Below are positions 10,280-22,099 of a stretch of DNA of 64,000 bases, in pieces; the first letter of the stretch is position 1, and each line of letters starts with the position of its first letter. The translations under genes were made by a program, and so were the position numbers. The DNA comes from Siphonodentalium dalli (Eukaryota > Mollusca > Scaphopoda > Gadilida > Siphonodentaliidae): contig CP136065.1 of the NCBI GenBank assembly GCA_032622095.1, positions 150,977,577 to 151,041,576 of the forward strand, read 5' to 3'. Below the pieces are notes generated by a model. It made no database searches. It had not been told where the DNA came from and was given only the letters and a program-made list of their open reading frames with translations.

Positions 10280-11170
10280 CCGCTGGTGATTTGTTACTCC
10301 AGTTGAATGGTTTGGGACACCAATTGGGTACTTTTGGAACACCAATTGTGTGGTTTGGGACACTCACTGTGGATTTGAGACACTGGTTTGGTGCACTGGG
10401 ACACTAAATGGCCAATTGGGACACTGATTTGGTACGTTTGGAACAATATAGTTGAATTCATTGAGACGACAGTTGCATGACATAACAATCCTCGGATATC
10501 TTTGGATACTAGTTGTGTGGCATGAGGTACATATCGGATGCCTATCTGACATTCTTTGTGTGGTTTCAGACGCCTAATGGATAGTTTGGAACACTCATTG
10601 TGTTGTTTGGGGTACTCATTGAGTGGTTTGACACAGTCCTTGAGTGTTCGTTGTATGGTTTTGAGCACTAATTAAATGGTATGGTACACACTCAATGGAT
10701 AGTTTGGGAAACCTGTTTGGTGGTTTTGGGCACACCATGTGTGGTTTCGAACACCGGTTGCATAGTTTGGGACACCACCGGTGTGGTTTTGGAACATTCG
10801 TCGAATGGTTTGGGACACTGATCAGGTTTATTTGGACACTCATTGATGGTTTGTGAAGCTCACTGGATGGGATATGAAACCAGTTGCGTATGGTTTGGGG
10901 CACTATGACTACCTCCGTCTACCCGTGTAGTTTGTGAAGCTCGTCGGGTGGATTGGGACACCATATCGATAGTTTGGAACAATATTTGGATTTGGGGCGC
11001 CCGTCGTATGGATTGGGGTATACCCACACGTTTTTTGTTTTTGGATACTAGATGTGTGGTTAGTAAGTCTGTATAATGTTTGGTGCACTCATTAGGTGGT
11101 TTGTGACACTCATTTGATGTATTATGAAACTAGGTGGTGGCTTTGGAAACTCGTATGGTGGCATATATCA
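10280..11170. repeat. Degenerate minisatellite based on TGGTTTGGGACACT
   Basis: About 900 bases are built of 24-40 base units of the form GTGTGGTTTGGGACACTCATTG with heavy drift. The - strand ORFs across it are Pro/Asn/Cys-rich repeats (PKPHN, VPNH), and several frames stay open. That is typical of a tandem repeat without stops rather than of a gene. Confidence 0.75.
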
Positions 11171-11399
11171 CTATTTATTGGCTATACATTTATTCGATAT
11201 GTGCACTTCAATTGTTGACTTCCGACCGCAATTTCGACGTCATTATGAACACGTTTGAGACACCGAATTTCAAATGCTCGATATAAGGCTTACTATTATC
11301 GGATTATAGTCTGGTCGATAAAAGGTTTGACCTAGAAGAAATTTGGACTAAGTTGGTTTGTATACCATTTGGAAGAGGGATATATCCTCTATAGCATAT

Positions 11400-12040
11400 C
11401 CAATATCCGCTAAAATCCGCTTTGAGCATTTTTTGTAATTCAAGATGGCGTCCAAGATGGCTGTCATTTCCGTTAAGTTAGTTTGATGCAATTATAGTGA
11501 GAACATCTTGTCATATATATATACACATGTATATATTTTTGTGAAGCTAAGACATAACGCCACCTTTCTGTGCCAAAATTGGAATTCCTCGTCCAAGATG
11601 GCAGCCAAAATGGCGATCGGACGTGAATTTTGTTTACTAGTATTTTTAAGAAAAGTTTCTGCTGTTTGGAACTGGTTGAGAATTGTGACTTTATTTTGTA
11701 TTTAGCATGTTAACTGACATTTGAAGCAATGAAATATGCCATTCATGGGGTCCCAACACCTTCCGATCATTCAAAAATTCGATTTTACAGAACGCGGTAT
11801 AACATATCACAAAATATCACCATTGGGATTCTAGTCATATATCATCAAGAAATTGGAAGAACTGCGCAATGTAAGTGATGCTTTCTATTTGTTATGCATA
11901 TTCCAACTCAAATGTACCAAAATTGTCACTTTGGCTCAAAATGGCTGCCAACATGGCGACCAATGTATGAAAAATTATAAATATTGTCCTAGCGTACCAT
12001 GCAACTGCTTACAAGTTGTGGTTGACGCACGCAATTGACT
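11400..12040. repeat. Degenerate repeats with CAAGATGGCNNCCAAPATGGC boxes
   Basis: Three boxes of the form AAGATGGCGTCCAAGATGGC occur at about 11443, 11595 and 11937, with partly similar flanks. Such ATGGCNGCCAA boxes are common in animal non-coding repeats. The ORFs here look like chance. Confidence 0.45.
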
Positions 12041-12276
12041 ATTCTGTCTTATAGACATTGAATACTAACATTTCTGATGCATATTGGTTAATTGTTACTA
12101 TTTTAACCACTAAAATCACCAGAATTAATCGAATTTTTATGTCACAAACTTGACATCAAAATCGGCAAAAATCACTGTTCATGTTTGAACCATTTTTTAA
12201 AAGTACAATGGAACTATCTTTGGTATCAAAGGTGTTTATTGTTTTGATAATCACACTCAGTATGTAAATATTGTAT

Positions 12277-12405
12277 AATGATAAGCGCATGTCTTGTCGT
12301 TATCCACTTTAGTGGTCCGCTCCTGTTCGATACTGTATAACGATAGGCGCATGTCTTGTCGTTATCCACTTTAGTTGTTCACTCCTGGAACTACATCGCT
12401 CCATC
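12277..12405. repeat. Tandem duplication of about 68 bp
   Basis: GCGCATGTCTTGTCGTTATC plus CACTTTAGT occurs twice with the same flanks (about 12286 and 12350). It abuts the LINE fragment that follows. Confidence 0.7.
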
Positions 12406-12694
12406 GGGGCACTAAATTTGCGAAGTCAACTTCAAGCCGTTGCCTAATCTACGTTCCGTACTTTGGTTGGTCTTTCGAATAAACTTGAGAAAGTACAGAG
12501 GCGAGGAGCACGGATGGTTACTAGCCTACGCAGATATGCAGAGATTGATCGCCCTGAATATTCCAATCATTAATTATAGATTGGATCGGGTAGATATGAT
12601 TGAAACAAACAAATTTATGAGCGGAATCTATAACAACAACGCAAATAAACTAAATAACCCGACACAATTCGAATATATATTATATTCTAATTAA
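12390..12694 (+). pseudogene. LINE reverse-transcriptase 3' fragment, frameshifted
   Basis: In one frame the sequence reads LEKVQRRGARMVTSLRRYAE (about 12490-12550). In the next frame it reads RLIALNIPIINYRLDRVDMI followed by ETNKFMSGIY (to 12694, TAA). These correspond to the conserved segment after the palm domain in non-LTR retrotransposon reverse transcriptases (QRRATRM..L..L.Y..RL..L..P.L..RR.R.DMI..YK). The two halves are offset by a frameshift at about 12550. Catalytic FADD and endonuclease parts are absent, so this is a dead 3' fragment. It is probably of a CR1/L2/Daphne-like clade, which I cannot resolve. Confidence 0.75.
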
Positions 12695-12719
12695 CACAAA
12701 ATTTGTATTTAACATTGTT

Positions 12720-12862
12720 TTATTCCAATCTACATTATACTGATATCAGTCAACCGTGTGTTAGTTAGGTCTGTATAATTCATGTAGAGATTTAACATTA
12801 TTTTATTCCGAACTTCATTATACTGATATCATTCATCTATTGTGTTAGTACGTCTGTATAAT
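12720..12862. repeat. Tandem duplication, about 100-bp unit
   Basis: TTTAACATTNTTTTATTCC...ACTGATATCA...GTCTGTATAATTCATG is present twice, directly before the 62-bp array. Confidence 0.6.
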
Positions 12863-12864
12863 TC

Positions 12865-13175
12865 ATGACGATACATCGCTTGTGTGGTTCAGTGCTGACC
12901 CTCACTACCGTGGTATTTCCATATAAATGACGATACATCGCTCGTGTGGTTTAGTGTTGGCCCTCACTACCGTGGTAGTTCCATCTAAATGACGATACAT
13001 CGCTTGTGTGGTTTATTGTTGGCCCTCACTATACCGTGGTATTTCCATATACATGACGATACATCGATTGTGTGGTTTAGTGCTGACCCTCACTACCGTG
13101 GTATTTCCATATACATGACGATACATCGCTTGTGTGGTTTAGTGCTGACCCTCACTACCGTGGTATTTCCATATG
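12865..13175. repeat. 62-bp tandem array, five copies
   Basis: Units begin at 12865, 12927, 12989, 13053 and 13115 with ATGACGATACATCGCTTGTG and end with CTACCGTGGTATTTCCATAT. ORFs running through it are repeat artefacts. Confidence 0.9.
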
Positions 13176-13182
13176 GGGAGAT

Positions 13183-13609
13183 CCGGGCAAAGTGGGACAC
13201 CCGGGCTAAGCGGGACATCGGCATAACATGCCTTAAACGTGCCGCGCATTTCCCTGGAAACTTTATAACGTTGGATGACGTCAGTTGTAACTAATTTCAG
13301 CGTGCAATTTGTTTGGAGAGCCACCCGACGTTAGAAGAGATCACCAGGCTACTTTTGTGGTGCCAAATTCTATTTTTCTGAACAACACATACCACAGTTT
13401 CACTAATTTTCGTTCGTTGCCTTCACCCCAGAACCATTTCCTATTTATAGCCTACCAACTTACCTCACCTAACAATAACACTAAAATAAATAATTATGTC
13501 TCTGTAAACTGGCAATACATGCGTCATAGATATGATCATTTCGGGCAAAGTGGGACAGGCAAAGCTGGACAGTGTCCCGCTTTGCTCCAGCCTGTCCCAC
13601 TTTGCCCGG
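13183..13609. mobile_element. MITE with CCGGGCAAAGTGGGACA ends
   Basis: The left end reads CCGGGCAAAGTGGGACA (13183-13199), followed by CCCGGGCTAAGCGGGAC. The right end is the inverted counterpart, GTCCCGCTTTGCTCC...TGTCCCACTTTGCCCGG. The GGCAAAGTGGGACA type of end is seen in animal Tc1/mariner/pogo-related MITEs, so that assignment is an inference. Interior 13210-13530 has no transposase ORF. Confidence 0.65.
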
Positions 13610-13611
13610 AA
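13540..13611. repeat. 72-base palindrome at MITE right end
   Basis: TTCGGGCAAAGTGGGACAGG at 13540 pairs with the inverted sequence ending 13611. The inner arms (AAAGC.GGAC) also pair in part, so the sequence can extrude as a single hairpin. Confidence 0.8.
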
Positions 13612-14660
13612 TGGTGGTCAATTAGTACATTTGCCTTGCAATTTCTCGGCTACTTGACCGATTTGGTAAATTAAGGGAGTTGTGTGGTTGCCCCCAAGCC
13701 AATATAAATATTCATCCTTTCATCCCACCCCGATCCTAAATGGCCGCCGCCGAGAAAGGTTCAAATAGGGCACCTTGCCATTTCTCGGCACCTTGACTGA
13801 TTTAGGTCAAACAAGGGTGAAAGAGTGAATATTGAGATTGGCTTGGGGACACCCCACAATCCCGGTCAAGGGGCCGAGAAATGGCATTAATGCCATATTT
13901 GAACCTTCTGTGCGGCGGTCAGTTTGGATCGGGTGGGGTGAAATTGGTGAATATTAGATTGGCTTGGGGCCACCCTCCAACAACCTTTGTTCTACCTAAA
14001 TCGACCAAGGGGCCGAGAAATGACATTGGCGCCCGATTTTACAATTTCTGGACGACGGCCATTTTTTACCGGGTTGGTGTGAAAGGGGTGCATATTTAGA
14101 TTGGCTTGGTGGTCACATTACAGCACCCTTTCTTTTACCTAAATCATTCAATGGCCGAGAAAAGACATGGGTGATCTATTTGAACCCTTCTGGACGGCAG
14201 ACATTTTGGATCGGGGTGGGGTGAAAGGGTGGATATTTAAATTATGTTGGGGCACCCTACAACATCCTTTGTTTGACCTAAATCGGTCGACGGGTCGAGA
14301 AATGGCATGAACCCTTCTCATCAGCGGCCATTTTTGATCGGGGTGGTGTGAAAGGAGTAAATATTTAGATAGTCTTGGTGGCACCATACAACACGCTTTG
14401 TTTGAGCTAAATCGGTCAAGGGGTCGAGAAATGACATTGGTGCCCTATTTTACAATTTCTGGACGGCGGCCATTTTGGATCGGGGTGGGGTGAAAGGGTG
14501 AATATTTAGATTGGCTTTTGGCCACCATATAACACCCTTTGTTTGATCTAAATCGGCCAACGGGACGAGAAATGAAATGGGTGTCCTATTTGAGTCATTC
14601 TGGTCGGCGGCAATTTTGGATCGGGGTGGTGTGAAAAGGGTAAATATTTAGATTGGCTTG
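13612..14660. repeat. 140-bp satellite with a head-to-head inversion
   Basis: Seven or more units carry GGGGCCGAGAAATGGCATT, GGCGGCCATTTTGGATCGGG, GTGGGGTGAAAGGGTGAATA and TTTAGATTGGCTTGGGG. CCGAGAAATG-type boxes lie at about 13873, 14012, 14153, 14295, 14425 and 14563, a period near 140. The first part (13612-13760) has the opposite orientation, so the array turns around at about 13750-13780. Units differ by 10-20 percent. Confidence 0.8.
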
Positions 14661-14685
14661 GGGACACCACATAACATCTACCAGG

Positions 14686-14822
14686 AGTCCATCACCGTCA
14701 CCGACGAGGCAACAACACCTGCTGGGGCACTGCAGCTACCATCAACATACAGTGTTCCAGGGGGGAATACCCCCCTCGTCTGGATACCAGCGACGGAAAC
14801 AGAAGAGGGTTTGTTTTTTTGA
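14686..14822 (+). pseudogene. C-terminal coding fragment of unknown protein
   Basis: About 45 codons of coding-like sequence read ESITVTDEATTPAGALQLPS... and end ...PATETEEGLFF before TGA at 14820. The GC content and codon pattern differ sharply from the satellite to the left. The sequence just after the stop (14822-14885) matches the sequence after the unknown ORF at 41327-41773 (- strand). Both could be 3' ends of one family of mobile or host transcripts. I do not recognise the protein. Confidence 0.4.
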
Positions 14823-14885
14823 GGGGTTAGGGAAAGAGTCACTCGGTCCTTTCGACAATCCCGGGGTTAGCTCCCCCCAAACATT
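14823..14885 (+). repeat. 3' tail shared with 41230-41300 (- strand)
   Basis: Both copies contain CTCGG(C/T)CCTTTCGACAAT followed by CCCGGGGTTAGC. In the 41.2-kb copy the segment folds into a GGGCC-TCTC-GGCCC hairpin; here the hairpin is degenerate. Confidence 0.6.
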
Positions 14886-14899
14886 ATCTCTCTCAATGA

Positions 14900-16200
14900 G
14901 GTTAAAATGAACAGTGTCTGTTTAAAGATATACCGTCCCATTTGACACCATAAAACTACAATTGTTACGCTTTTCACAGCTGAAAATAAATATATCGTGG
15001 CCTACTATAGAATAAATAAAAAAATTAATATCAGCGTTAATTAGTGATTTACTAAATTTTTAATACATATTTTGTGTTGTATAGTATTCGACTTAATTTC
15101 TATCAGTTTATTTCTTTCATTGTAGATCGAAGCTCATTATATGCCCAAACTCTTTGTGCAGAATGCAATGACATGCAATGACTTATATGGTCTTTTTGGC
15201 GAACAATCTATATACCGGGATTCTTTGCATTTGGTGGAGGTTAGTGGGGCCCTGAAATTTTCATCTTTTCATGTTTTAATAATATTCAAACGCTACAGCT
15301 TTGTAATATATATAAGAACTCGCATTCGTGGTTGATAAAGTACTGGCTAAGCTGGTTCTACAATATGACAATAATACAATTTTTATAAAGTTCAGTATTA
15401 AATTACTACATTGTACTGCATAGGCTACATGATTTGATTTTTCACGCCGTGATAACGACGATTAGACCTTAGTGCGGATAATGGTGAGTGGGATTAGCTG
15501 GGTATGTTACGTTCTGTGTAATGCGGTACCGGAATCTCAATTTTAGCCCATCGTCAGTGGTTTACGCTCAATGGAGTTGAAAGTAGATATCCATGCATGT
15601 CAGCGGCCTATAGATTTTAATTAAGAATGGGATTATAAAAATAGAGATACAGTTGTCGGGCTGGGGCTCAAAACATATATATATATAAACGATCTGTGTG
15701 CGCGGCTATACATATATGGTGGCATTTCGTGCTGAAACAACAACAAACAGTTACTGATAATTTCAGGCTAAGTTGCGTTAAGAATAAGTGGACCCCACAT
15801 ATTTACCATGAAATGATGTAACTTGTTTGGACCGCACGAAATGTTTTGTGCTCAGGAAGTTTGCGGTCACTGTGTTAACTACACAATTTAATTCGGCCAA
15901 TAGTGCAACTCAGAAGTTCATATAGCTACAAAATATGACGTATGTTCCATGAGTGAATTCTTAGAAAATATCGGGGTCCCCTGCTCCTTAATTTACCAAT
16001 GTATAGTAGTGCGTTTTTGTTTTAACCCAAATGTCGTATTTTTACATAAATTCAGCAGCTTAGTTAGGTATAAATGGAAGGTACCGAGATTATGTGTATT
16101 TTAAGAAGATGGTGCGATTTGAAAATCGAGGTTGGATATTGGAATTTCCAAATGAACGCCCTTCATTGAAACAGATCGAAAATACCAAGTCCGAGAATAG
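14900..16200. other. No gene recognised
   Basis: AT-rich sequence. A short block at 14930-14985 resembles the R-family tail (CCATTTGACACCA...AGCTGAAAAT). The ORF at 15141-15335 has no coding features I trust. Confidence 0.4.
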
Positions 16201-16224
16201 CCATCCCACCCCCATCATGGGATT

Positions 16225-16790
16225 AAATTTTCCAGCTGCATGCATGGTACCTTATATCATTCCATGAATATCTACTATGACTAACGCCCGTAAATATCAT
16301 ATTCCATGTGTATAAACCCTTGGATCTCTTTGAAGCTTTGACAGGGGACATTATAAAGTTTAAAAAATAACACGGGGGAATATATTTCTTAGTTATTATC
16401 TGTTCCTTAATAATGTACTTCATATATATATATCTATAGGTCAAGGTCCCAACTCGAAATTTCACGATTTAATTAAGTGACTTTGTGTGCGATTTTTCTT
16501 TGCGTCGCTTACAATTATAGAATTTCTTCTCGGTAATTAATTAATTCAATGTTAATTGCGATGTCGGGTCACAGTAAAGCTTGCATTTTCGAGTTGTGAC
16601 CTTCATCTACGGTGAAGTAAATTATCAAGGACCAGATAAAACTAAGAAATATATTCCCCGTGTTATTTTTTTCGACTTTATAAGGTTCCCTGTCAAACCT
16701 TCAAAAAGTTCCCAGGTTTTGTACTGGTGGAATATGTTCTCAACGGGCGTTAGCCAGAGTAGAGATTCGTGGCATGATCTGCATGATACC
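16225..16790. mobile_element. Diverged foldback (long inverted repeat) element
   Basis: Arm 16225-16465 is the approximate inverse of arm 16590-16790. Matching landmarks are AACACGGGGGAATATATTTC against AGAAATATATTCCCCGTGTT, TTTGACAGGG against CCCTGTCAAA, and GACTAACGCCCG against CGGGCGTTAGCC. The spacer of about 125 bases is AT-rich. The arms look 70-75 percent identical by eye, so the copy is old. Confidence 0.65.
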
Positions 16791-16829
16791 TCAAACTTTT
16801 CAACTGTTAAGGTCTACATGTTCCCACTT

Positions 16830-17640
16830 CTAATATTTCGGCCGCTATCATTCGCATATATATCAATAAGTAATTTCCCTTGAAAAAAATCACAAATGTT
16901 TTAAATGTGCGTGTAATGAACGGTGGTCGATTGTACTCGATTTTCCTTCTTTTGTGATTTACAATAAATCGCCTACGCTATTAGATTACAGTGGTCTATA
17001 TTACTCGATACCTTCTGTGTGGCTCAAATAACTCTGCTATTACAAAAATTGTATTCTATAATATAGGCCCCTAGAGGTTCTGGTGATTATATTATACACA
17101 CGTGTGGTTTGTATGCCATTTATATATATATGTGAATATTGTAACAAGGTTATGTGTTGTCCAATTATAAATCATGAGTTAGTTGGGTATTTAGTTATAT
17201 CAATGGTTGTCTCTGACAAGAGCGTACATGCTTTAATTCCTTTCCCAAAAACAGTGGATAAAAGAAAACCATAGTCAGAAATTGTAACGCGCTCAAGATC
17301 ATATACCCATGATTGTAATTATAGAATATAAAAAATATTGGTTTCGCGAATGACCAACTCAGAATTCCGTTAAAATAACAATAACAACCAGCACCTAATT
17401 AACGAACCGGCGGCGGCCGTCTCCGACCACAACCACCAGTGGGCTGCAGAACGAAAAATATCTATAAAAGTTGAAATATAAGACTTACAAATTATCTTTT
17501 AAATTTCTTTTATTGGTAATAATTGACATAGCTTGTCACAAGCCAAAAATCAACATTATTGGCATAATAATGTATAGGACAATAAACGAAATTGAAATTC
17601 CCAACTACACCTTTTACCGGACTCGGCCTCCTGGTCGCGC
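16830..17640. other. No gene recognised
   Basis: AT-rich, with several short chance ORFs. A GC-rich patch (about 17407-17450) contains CCGGCGGCGGCCGTCTCCGA but no supported gene. Confidence 0.35.
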
Positions 17641-17654
17641 AGTTCGACTTTTAA

Positions 17655-18990
17655 GGGTGGATACACACATGCATGTAATCTCTGTAAATATCGTGTATTT
17701 GGCGTTTTACATGGATCATACACACCGTGTAATATGTGTCCGCTGACAACCCAATCATTGCGACTGTGTTTGACCACAGTGAGTTAAACTCTGAACCGCT
17801 GAAGAGCCGTTGACTGGGACAAAGTCGTCAGGCCGCTTAAAATAATTATTCGCGCGATAACTCAAATGGTCGACGTTCTGTTTAAATCATTGTCAGTCTT
17901 CTATTGATGTTAATACCAGTGATGGCCTCTTCCCCAACGCAGGGGGCTATGACCCCCAACATGCACGGGAGGCTATATTATCGCAGAAGCTACCGAATTC
18001 ACCATTGCATATTTCCTCGATGGGGGTGTGCATCCAGCACCCTGAGTCCTGACACCCTGCTTTATAAATATCGTAGTCATGTCTGTCGTGTCTGTTTTCT
18101 ACGAGTGATTAATCTAATATGCAGCAATTTATGATATTCATATAATTATGAACATATTATACAGCTTTAAATTTGAATGCATGTTGTTGATGTTTGTCTT
18201 CATTCGGCGAAAGGGTTGCCTAGCTACGAGTTCCCAACTACGTCACCTTTCCTCTCTTGTGTTAAAAATTTACAACTATGGAATATATTTAAGTAAAACA
18301 TTATATTGTAATTCTTGCCCAGATAATCCCGGCTGATACATTCAATTAACTCCCTTAGTTATTGGAAGCTTTCGAGAACCAGCCCCTCCCTCAATCATGG
18401 ATTATGGTCGAAAATGTTATAATTAAAGCTTGTGACAGTTTGGAGCTTGTTCAACCTTTGGCTTGAGAAACATATATATAAATGGGGGGGGGTCACTCTT
18501 TTTTAATCCAACGCTGTACCTGCATTATATTTTGGCGCTATAATGAATATTTGCAATCCCAATTGAATTAATGTTATCACATGAGCTCGCTCTCACATTA
18601 TCAGAGAAATCTCAACAAGCCGGTATCATCCTATAAAAGAATTCTGCATATTTTATTTTTGTTTTGGATGACCCTGTTTCCAAGAAATGACAGAAACAAA
18701 TCAAGTATAAAATCGACCGACTCTAATCCACTTTTCGAAATGAATTATAACTCGTGAAAAACAGCACATATATCAGACAAGAATTACTCATCTCGGCATC
18801 CATGAAAGAAGACATGTTTATGACTGGCCTGAAATTTCTTGATGGCAGTTTGTTTGATAATGGTTTATAACTACTCACTGGTGAAATTGACCTCTCGCGC
18901 GCAGGTGATTAATGTTGTCAATTATTGGTGTGGCCATGTAAAATACATGTATTTTACATACAGACATTACATGCATGTGTGTATCCACCC
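17655..18990. mobile_element. Possible TIR element, GGGTGGATACACACATGCAT ends
   Basis: GGGTGGATACACACATGCAT at 17655 recurs inverted at about 18968-18990, and the match extends loosely through GTAAT.TCTGTA and TTTTACATGG. A third end of the same type lies at about 21215-21272. The interior contains the short element at 17930-18055 and no transposase. It could be two independent insertions rather than the ends of one element. Confidence 0.5.
17930..18055. mobile_element. Short dispersed element related to 36328-36492
   Basis: Shares ACGCAGGGGGCTAT, GAAGCTACCG, ACCATTGCATAT and GATGGGGGTG, in order, with 36350-36430. The ends are less well preserved here. Confidence 0.55.
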
Positions 18991-19084
18991 TAAACCGGAA
19001 AAACCAATTATCTATAAATAAAATGCCCATGGGACCACGCCTATCAATAAATTGCCGAACAGTATACACGCGGTGCGCGCGCTA

Positions 19085-20115
19085 ATAAAGAGCGTTCTCA
19101 ACTCATTTCCAACGTAAAACTGGTGGATGCTTTTGTGGATTTTCGCAATGCCTTTGCCATACAAATGATGGTGATTCTGAGTATTTTCCTTTTTGCCCGG
19201 TAAGTTAAAAATTACATAAGGAAAGTTTTTACTAACTTTGTATTAAATCGACCCATGCATGGATGGATATTTAAACGCGTTTACTGTTCATCTCCCGAAG
19301 GGTTGTACTGTTATCCGTCCCGACACAGACATCTCAAATAATAGATTACAGTTTATGATTTTATCGCAATCAAATTTACATTATTTCATCTCAATAAAAA
19401 TCTACGCAAGTACACGACAGAAACAATGTATAACAAATTAATTATTTTTACAACATGGTGCGATATCACCCGCGTGTACCCACCGCCAAACGTGATGAAG
19501 GGCGCGCTGCGTGCCCGCGGGGTGTTCATGTCGACATCTGCAAATGCATCCGACATTAGGTGGCAAAGCATACAGGGATGTGTGAAATCTCATCACGTGT
19601 CCGGTTGTGTTGGAAAATTAAACAATCATTTAGGACCCAATTAGTAATCAAAACATTACAGGGATGTACCTTTCACCGAACTCGTGTTCGATCATTGTTG
19701 TATGTCTCTGTTGTGGCGGATTTTAACAAGTTTGTAATTTATGCGAACAAACGGACCTCATCCCCCGAAGCTATATACATTGAATATATCCCCCAAGACA
19801 AAAGGTGGCATCACTTAGTAATGACAGGAAATACTATTTAGTCTGATACATAGAGGGTATATATAAGATATCTGGCACGGAAGACCGACATTCCAAAGTG
19901 CGTGCTATATGGGAAGACTATAATATTTTATTCGAAACATATATTCTTAATTTCGATTCTTTGGAGAAAAAAAGGTAAGTTAATTTATCTGGTTGTTTTC
20001 TTTTTGTGGATGAAGGTAGTGTATCTCTCGCCCATCTTTTTATATATATCTTGGGGCATAAAATAATAGATAAGCTAGACTAAGGAGCGTGGACACCCAG
20101 CTTCTACCAATTGAA
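19085..20115 (+). repeat. Dispersed repeat family R1, most complete copy
   Basis: Begins AATAAAGAGCGTT (19084) and runs through GTAAAACTGGTGGATGCTTT, TTTGCCATACAAATGATG, the ACAACATGGTGCGATATCAC block (19450) and the TTTTATTCGAA-GGTAAGT block (19970), to GGGGCATAAAATAATAGATA. Inverse copies at 47340-48330 and 60060-61800 have the same order, which defines a unit of about 1.0 kb. No ORF is conserved across copies, so it is a non-autonomous element or SINE-like unit of unknown class. Confidence 0.75.
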
Positions 20116-21210
20116 AAACTGCCATCACATATATAAAAAACAGACAGTTTTAATTTATTATTATATCTTTATTTCCTCCAGTCTATGAAGATTTATCAAG
20201 CATGTAACAAATAATCGTTATGCACAGAAATATGAAACAATAATGCTGAATTATAGTAAATGATGTCAATATCAGACACTGGAAATATCTACATATATAT
20301 GTACACATGATGAATATGATGACGTTGGTGATGATGGCGATGGTGATGAGTATGATGATAATGATGATGATGATGAGTGTGTTTGTCAATATTCATTTGG
20401 AAACTGGCTTGATCAAATCAGAATTAATTGTAACCGACAAGTCTTAAATAAAAAATGTTTTTTAATGTACAAATATGAGACATACGCTCTTTTTTTTTAC
20501 CACATAGTAATAAATAAATATCTTTATTGTTCCATGCATAAGAAAATTCTACGTGAAATGGAAGGAGCACGTGGGCTTTATATACTCGGGGGGGGGGGGG
20601 CGATAATCATGGCACTTTTCCAGTTGTTTTTAATTTTTCACACAAAAGTAACATAGGCAAGTTCTTACTCTATTTATTATCGATTTATATTTATATTTAT
20701 TTTTGGTCCTTGTGACATAACAGCTAGCAGACCTCCACGTGTACCGGGCTTTAAATTAATTCCCAAATTGTTGGTCGATTGTAGGCGAACTTAACGATTG
20801 CTTGTCATCCCAGGCTTATTTGTCCAGTGCATTTATGATAAACAAGTGCCAAACCTCTAACTAATTGCAACACAATGTTTCTTAGCAGGAATAAGTCTAT
20901 TAACCCATTATAAACAACATACTAAAAATAAAAAGGATCAAGATATGCGAAATTGATAATTTTGCGAAATAAATTTGTCAAAATGTTGTAAAATACTCGA
21001 TTTATGGTTTTTCAAGAATGTTTATAAAAAAAATTCACAAAGCCTTACATTTTTATATTCGTGTTGTGGAGTACACACTCATGATTACAGATCAGAAAAC
21101 CTTTCGCAGATACGTTGACTATTTTTCGAGTTATGTGCTTCCAAAATTTGGAGTTTGTCTAATTTCGGAGCCTAAATTTCTAAGAATTAGCTAACATCCA
21201 TATTTTAGGG
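20116..21210. other. AT-rich intergenic sequence with ATG/GAT microsatellite
   Basis: 20309-20385 is a GATGAT-rich stretch whose - strand ORF is Ile-rich. A G-run of about 14 lies at 20588. No gene is recognised. Confidence 0.5.
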
Positions 21211-21299
21211 TCTAAGACCATGTAAAATACATGTAATTTCCATACAGAAATTACACAGAAGTGTGTATCCACCCGTTTGACAATTGTTGTTGGAATTTG

Positions 21300-21720
21300 T
21301 ACTCAATTTTCGTTTCCGGATGGTAACTTGGTTGCAGTTGTGGGAACCCTTTGGAAGATGCATACCATTTCTTTTTTATGTTCCCTTTATACCAAAATGA
21401 ACGGTTGGAACTTGACGATAAGATAAACCGCGAACGCTTCATTATAACCGACATCGATACATTTTTTTTCTGGATATGGTACATTTCAATTCAGGAGAAT
21501 ATAAGGTTTTTCCAAATAGTGCAACAGTATATTGCTGCGACAAAACGCATTGATTCATGACTGTCTGGCTGCGCTGACATATAGCAACAATCCAATGTCA
21601 ACCACAAATCGCTCAACATACACCAAACAGAAACGTTGCTAGACACACCTCCTTCATTTATTATTGTAAATATGTTATGAATATATACAGTCTTATGCAA
21701 TGTAAAATGTTAAAAGACTG
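21300..21720 (+). pseudogene. LINE 3' fragment with (TTGAAAAA)-like tail
   Basis: Around 21340-21557 the frame reads ...C.CG...EDAYHFFFMFPLYQNERL and ends after QQYIAATKRI. This resembles the C-terminal Cys-His segment (C.CG...E...H.F..CPLY...R) of non-LTR retrotransposon polyproteins. The Cys expected before PLY is Phe here, and the CSCG part sits after an in-frame stop, so the fragment is decayed. The 3' end is AATAAAAAGTTGAAAAAAAG, consistent with a simple-repeat LINE tail at 21717-21748. Confidence 0.65.
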
Positions 21721-22099
21721 AATAAAAAGTTGAAAAAAAGTTGAAGAAGTTCATTCGGATCGCCACATCCACCATTTGTATACACATCGGGCGAATCGCC
21801 AAATTCACTACTATACAAATTCAGCTTAACCTTACAGTCAAATGTTTGATACATACATAGCCTTGAAATCTAGATTTCACATCACCCTTAAATATCACAA
21901 TAGATATAGGTATGCATATAGATTTATGCTCGCCATTATGGTAATCCATAAACACATACACTGAAAGATGTTATTCGACAAAATGCAAACTCAAACTGTT
22001 TTCTCACCATGTACAAACGTTTCTGTTATCGCCTTCTTGTCATTTTATAACAATGGATTGTCAAATTTGTACGGGAGAGGGATTACCTAAGTTGAAATA

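Noticed and set aside
12989-13294. 101-codon ORF with repeated peptide
   Set aside because: Translation of the 62-bp tandem array plus the MITE end.
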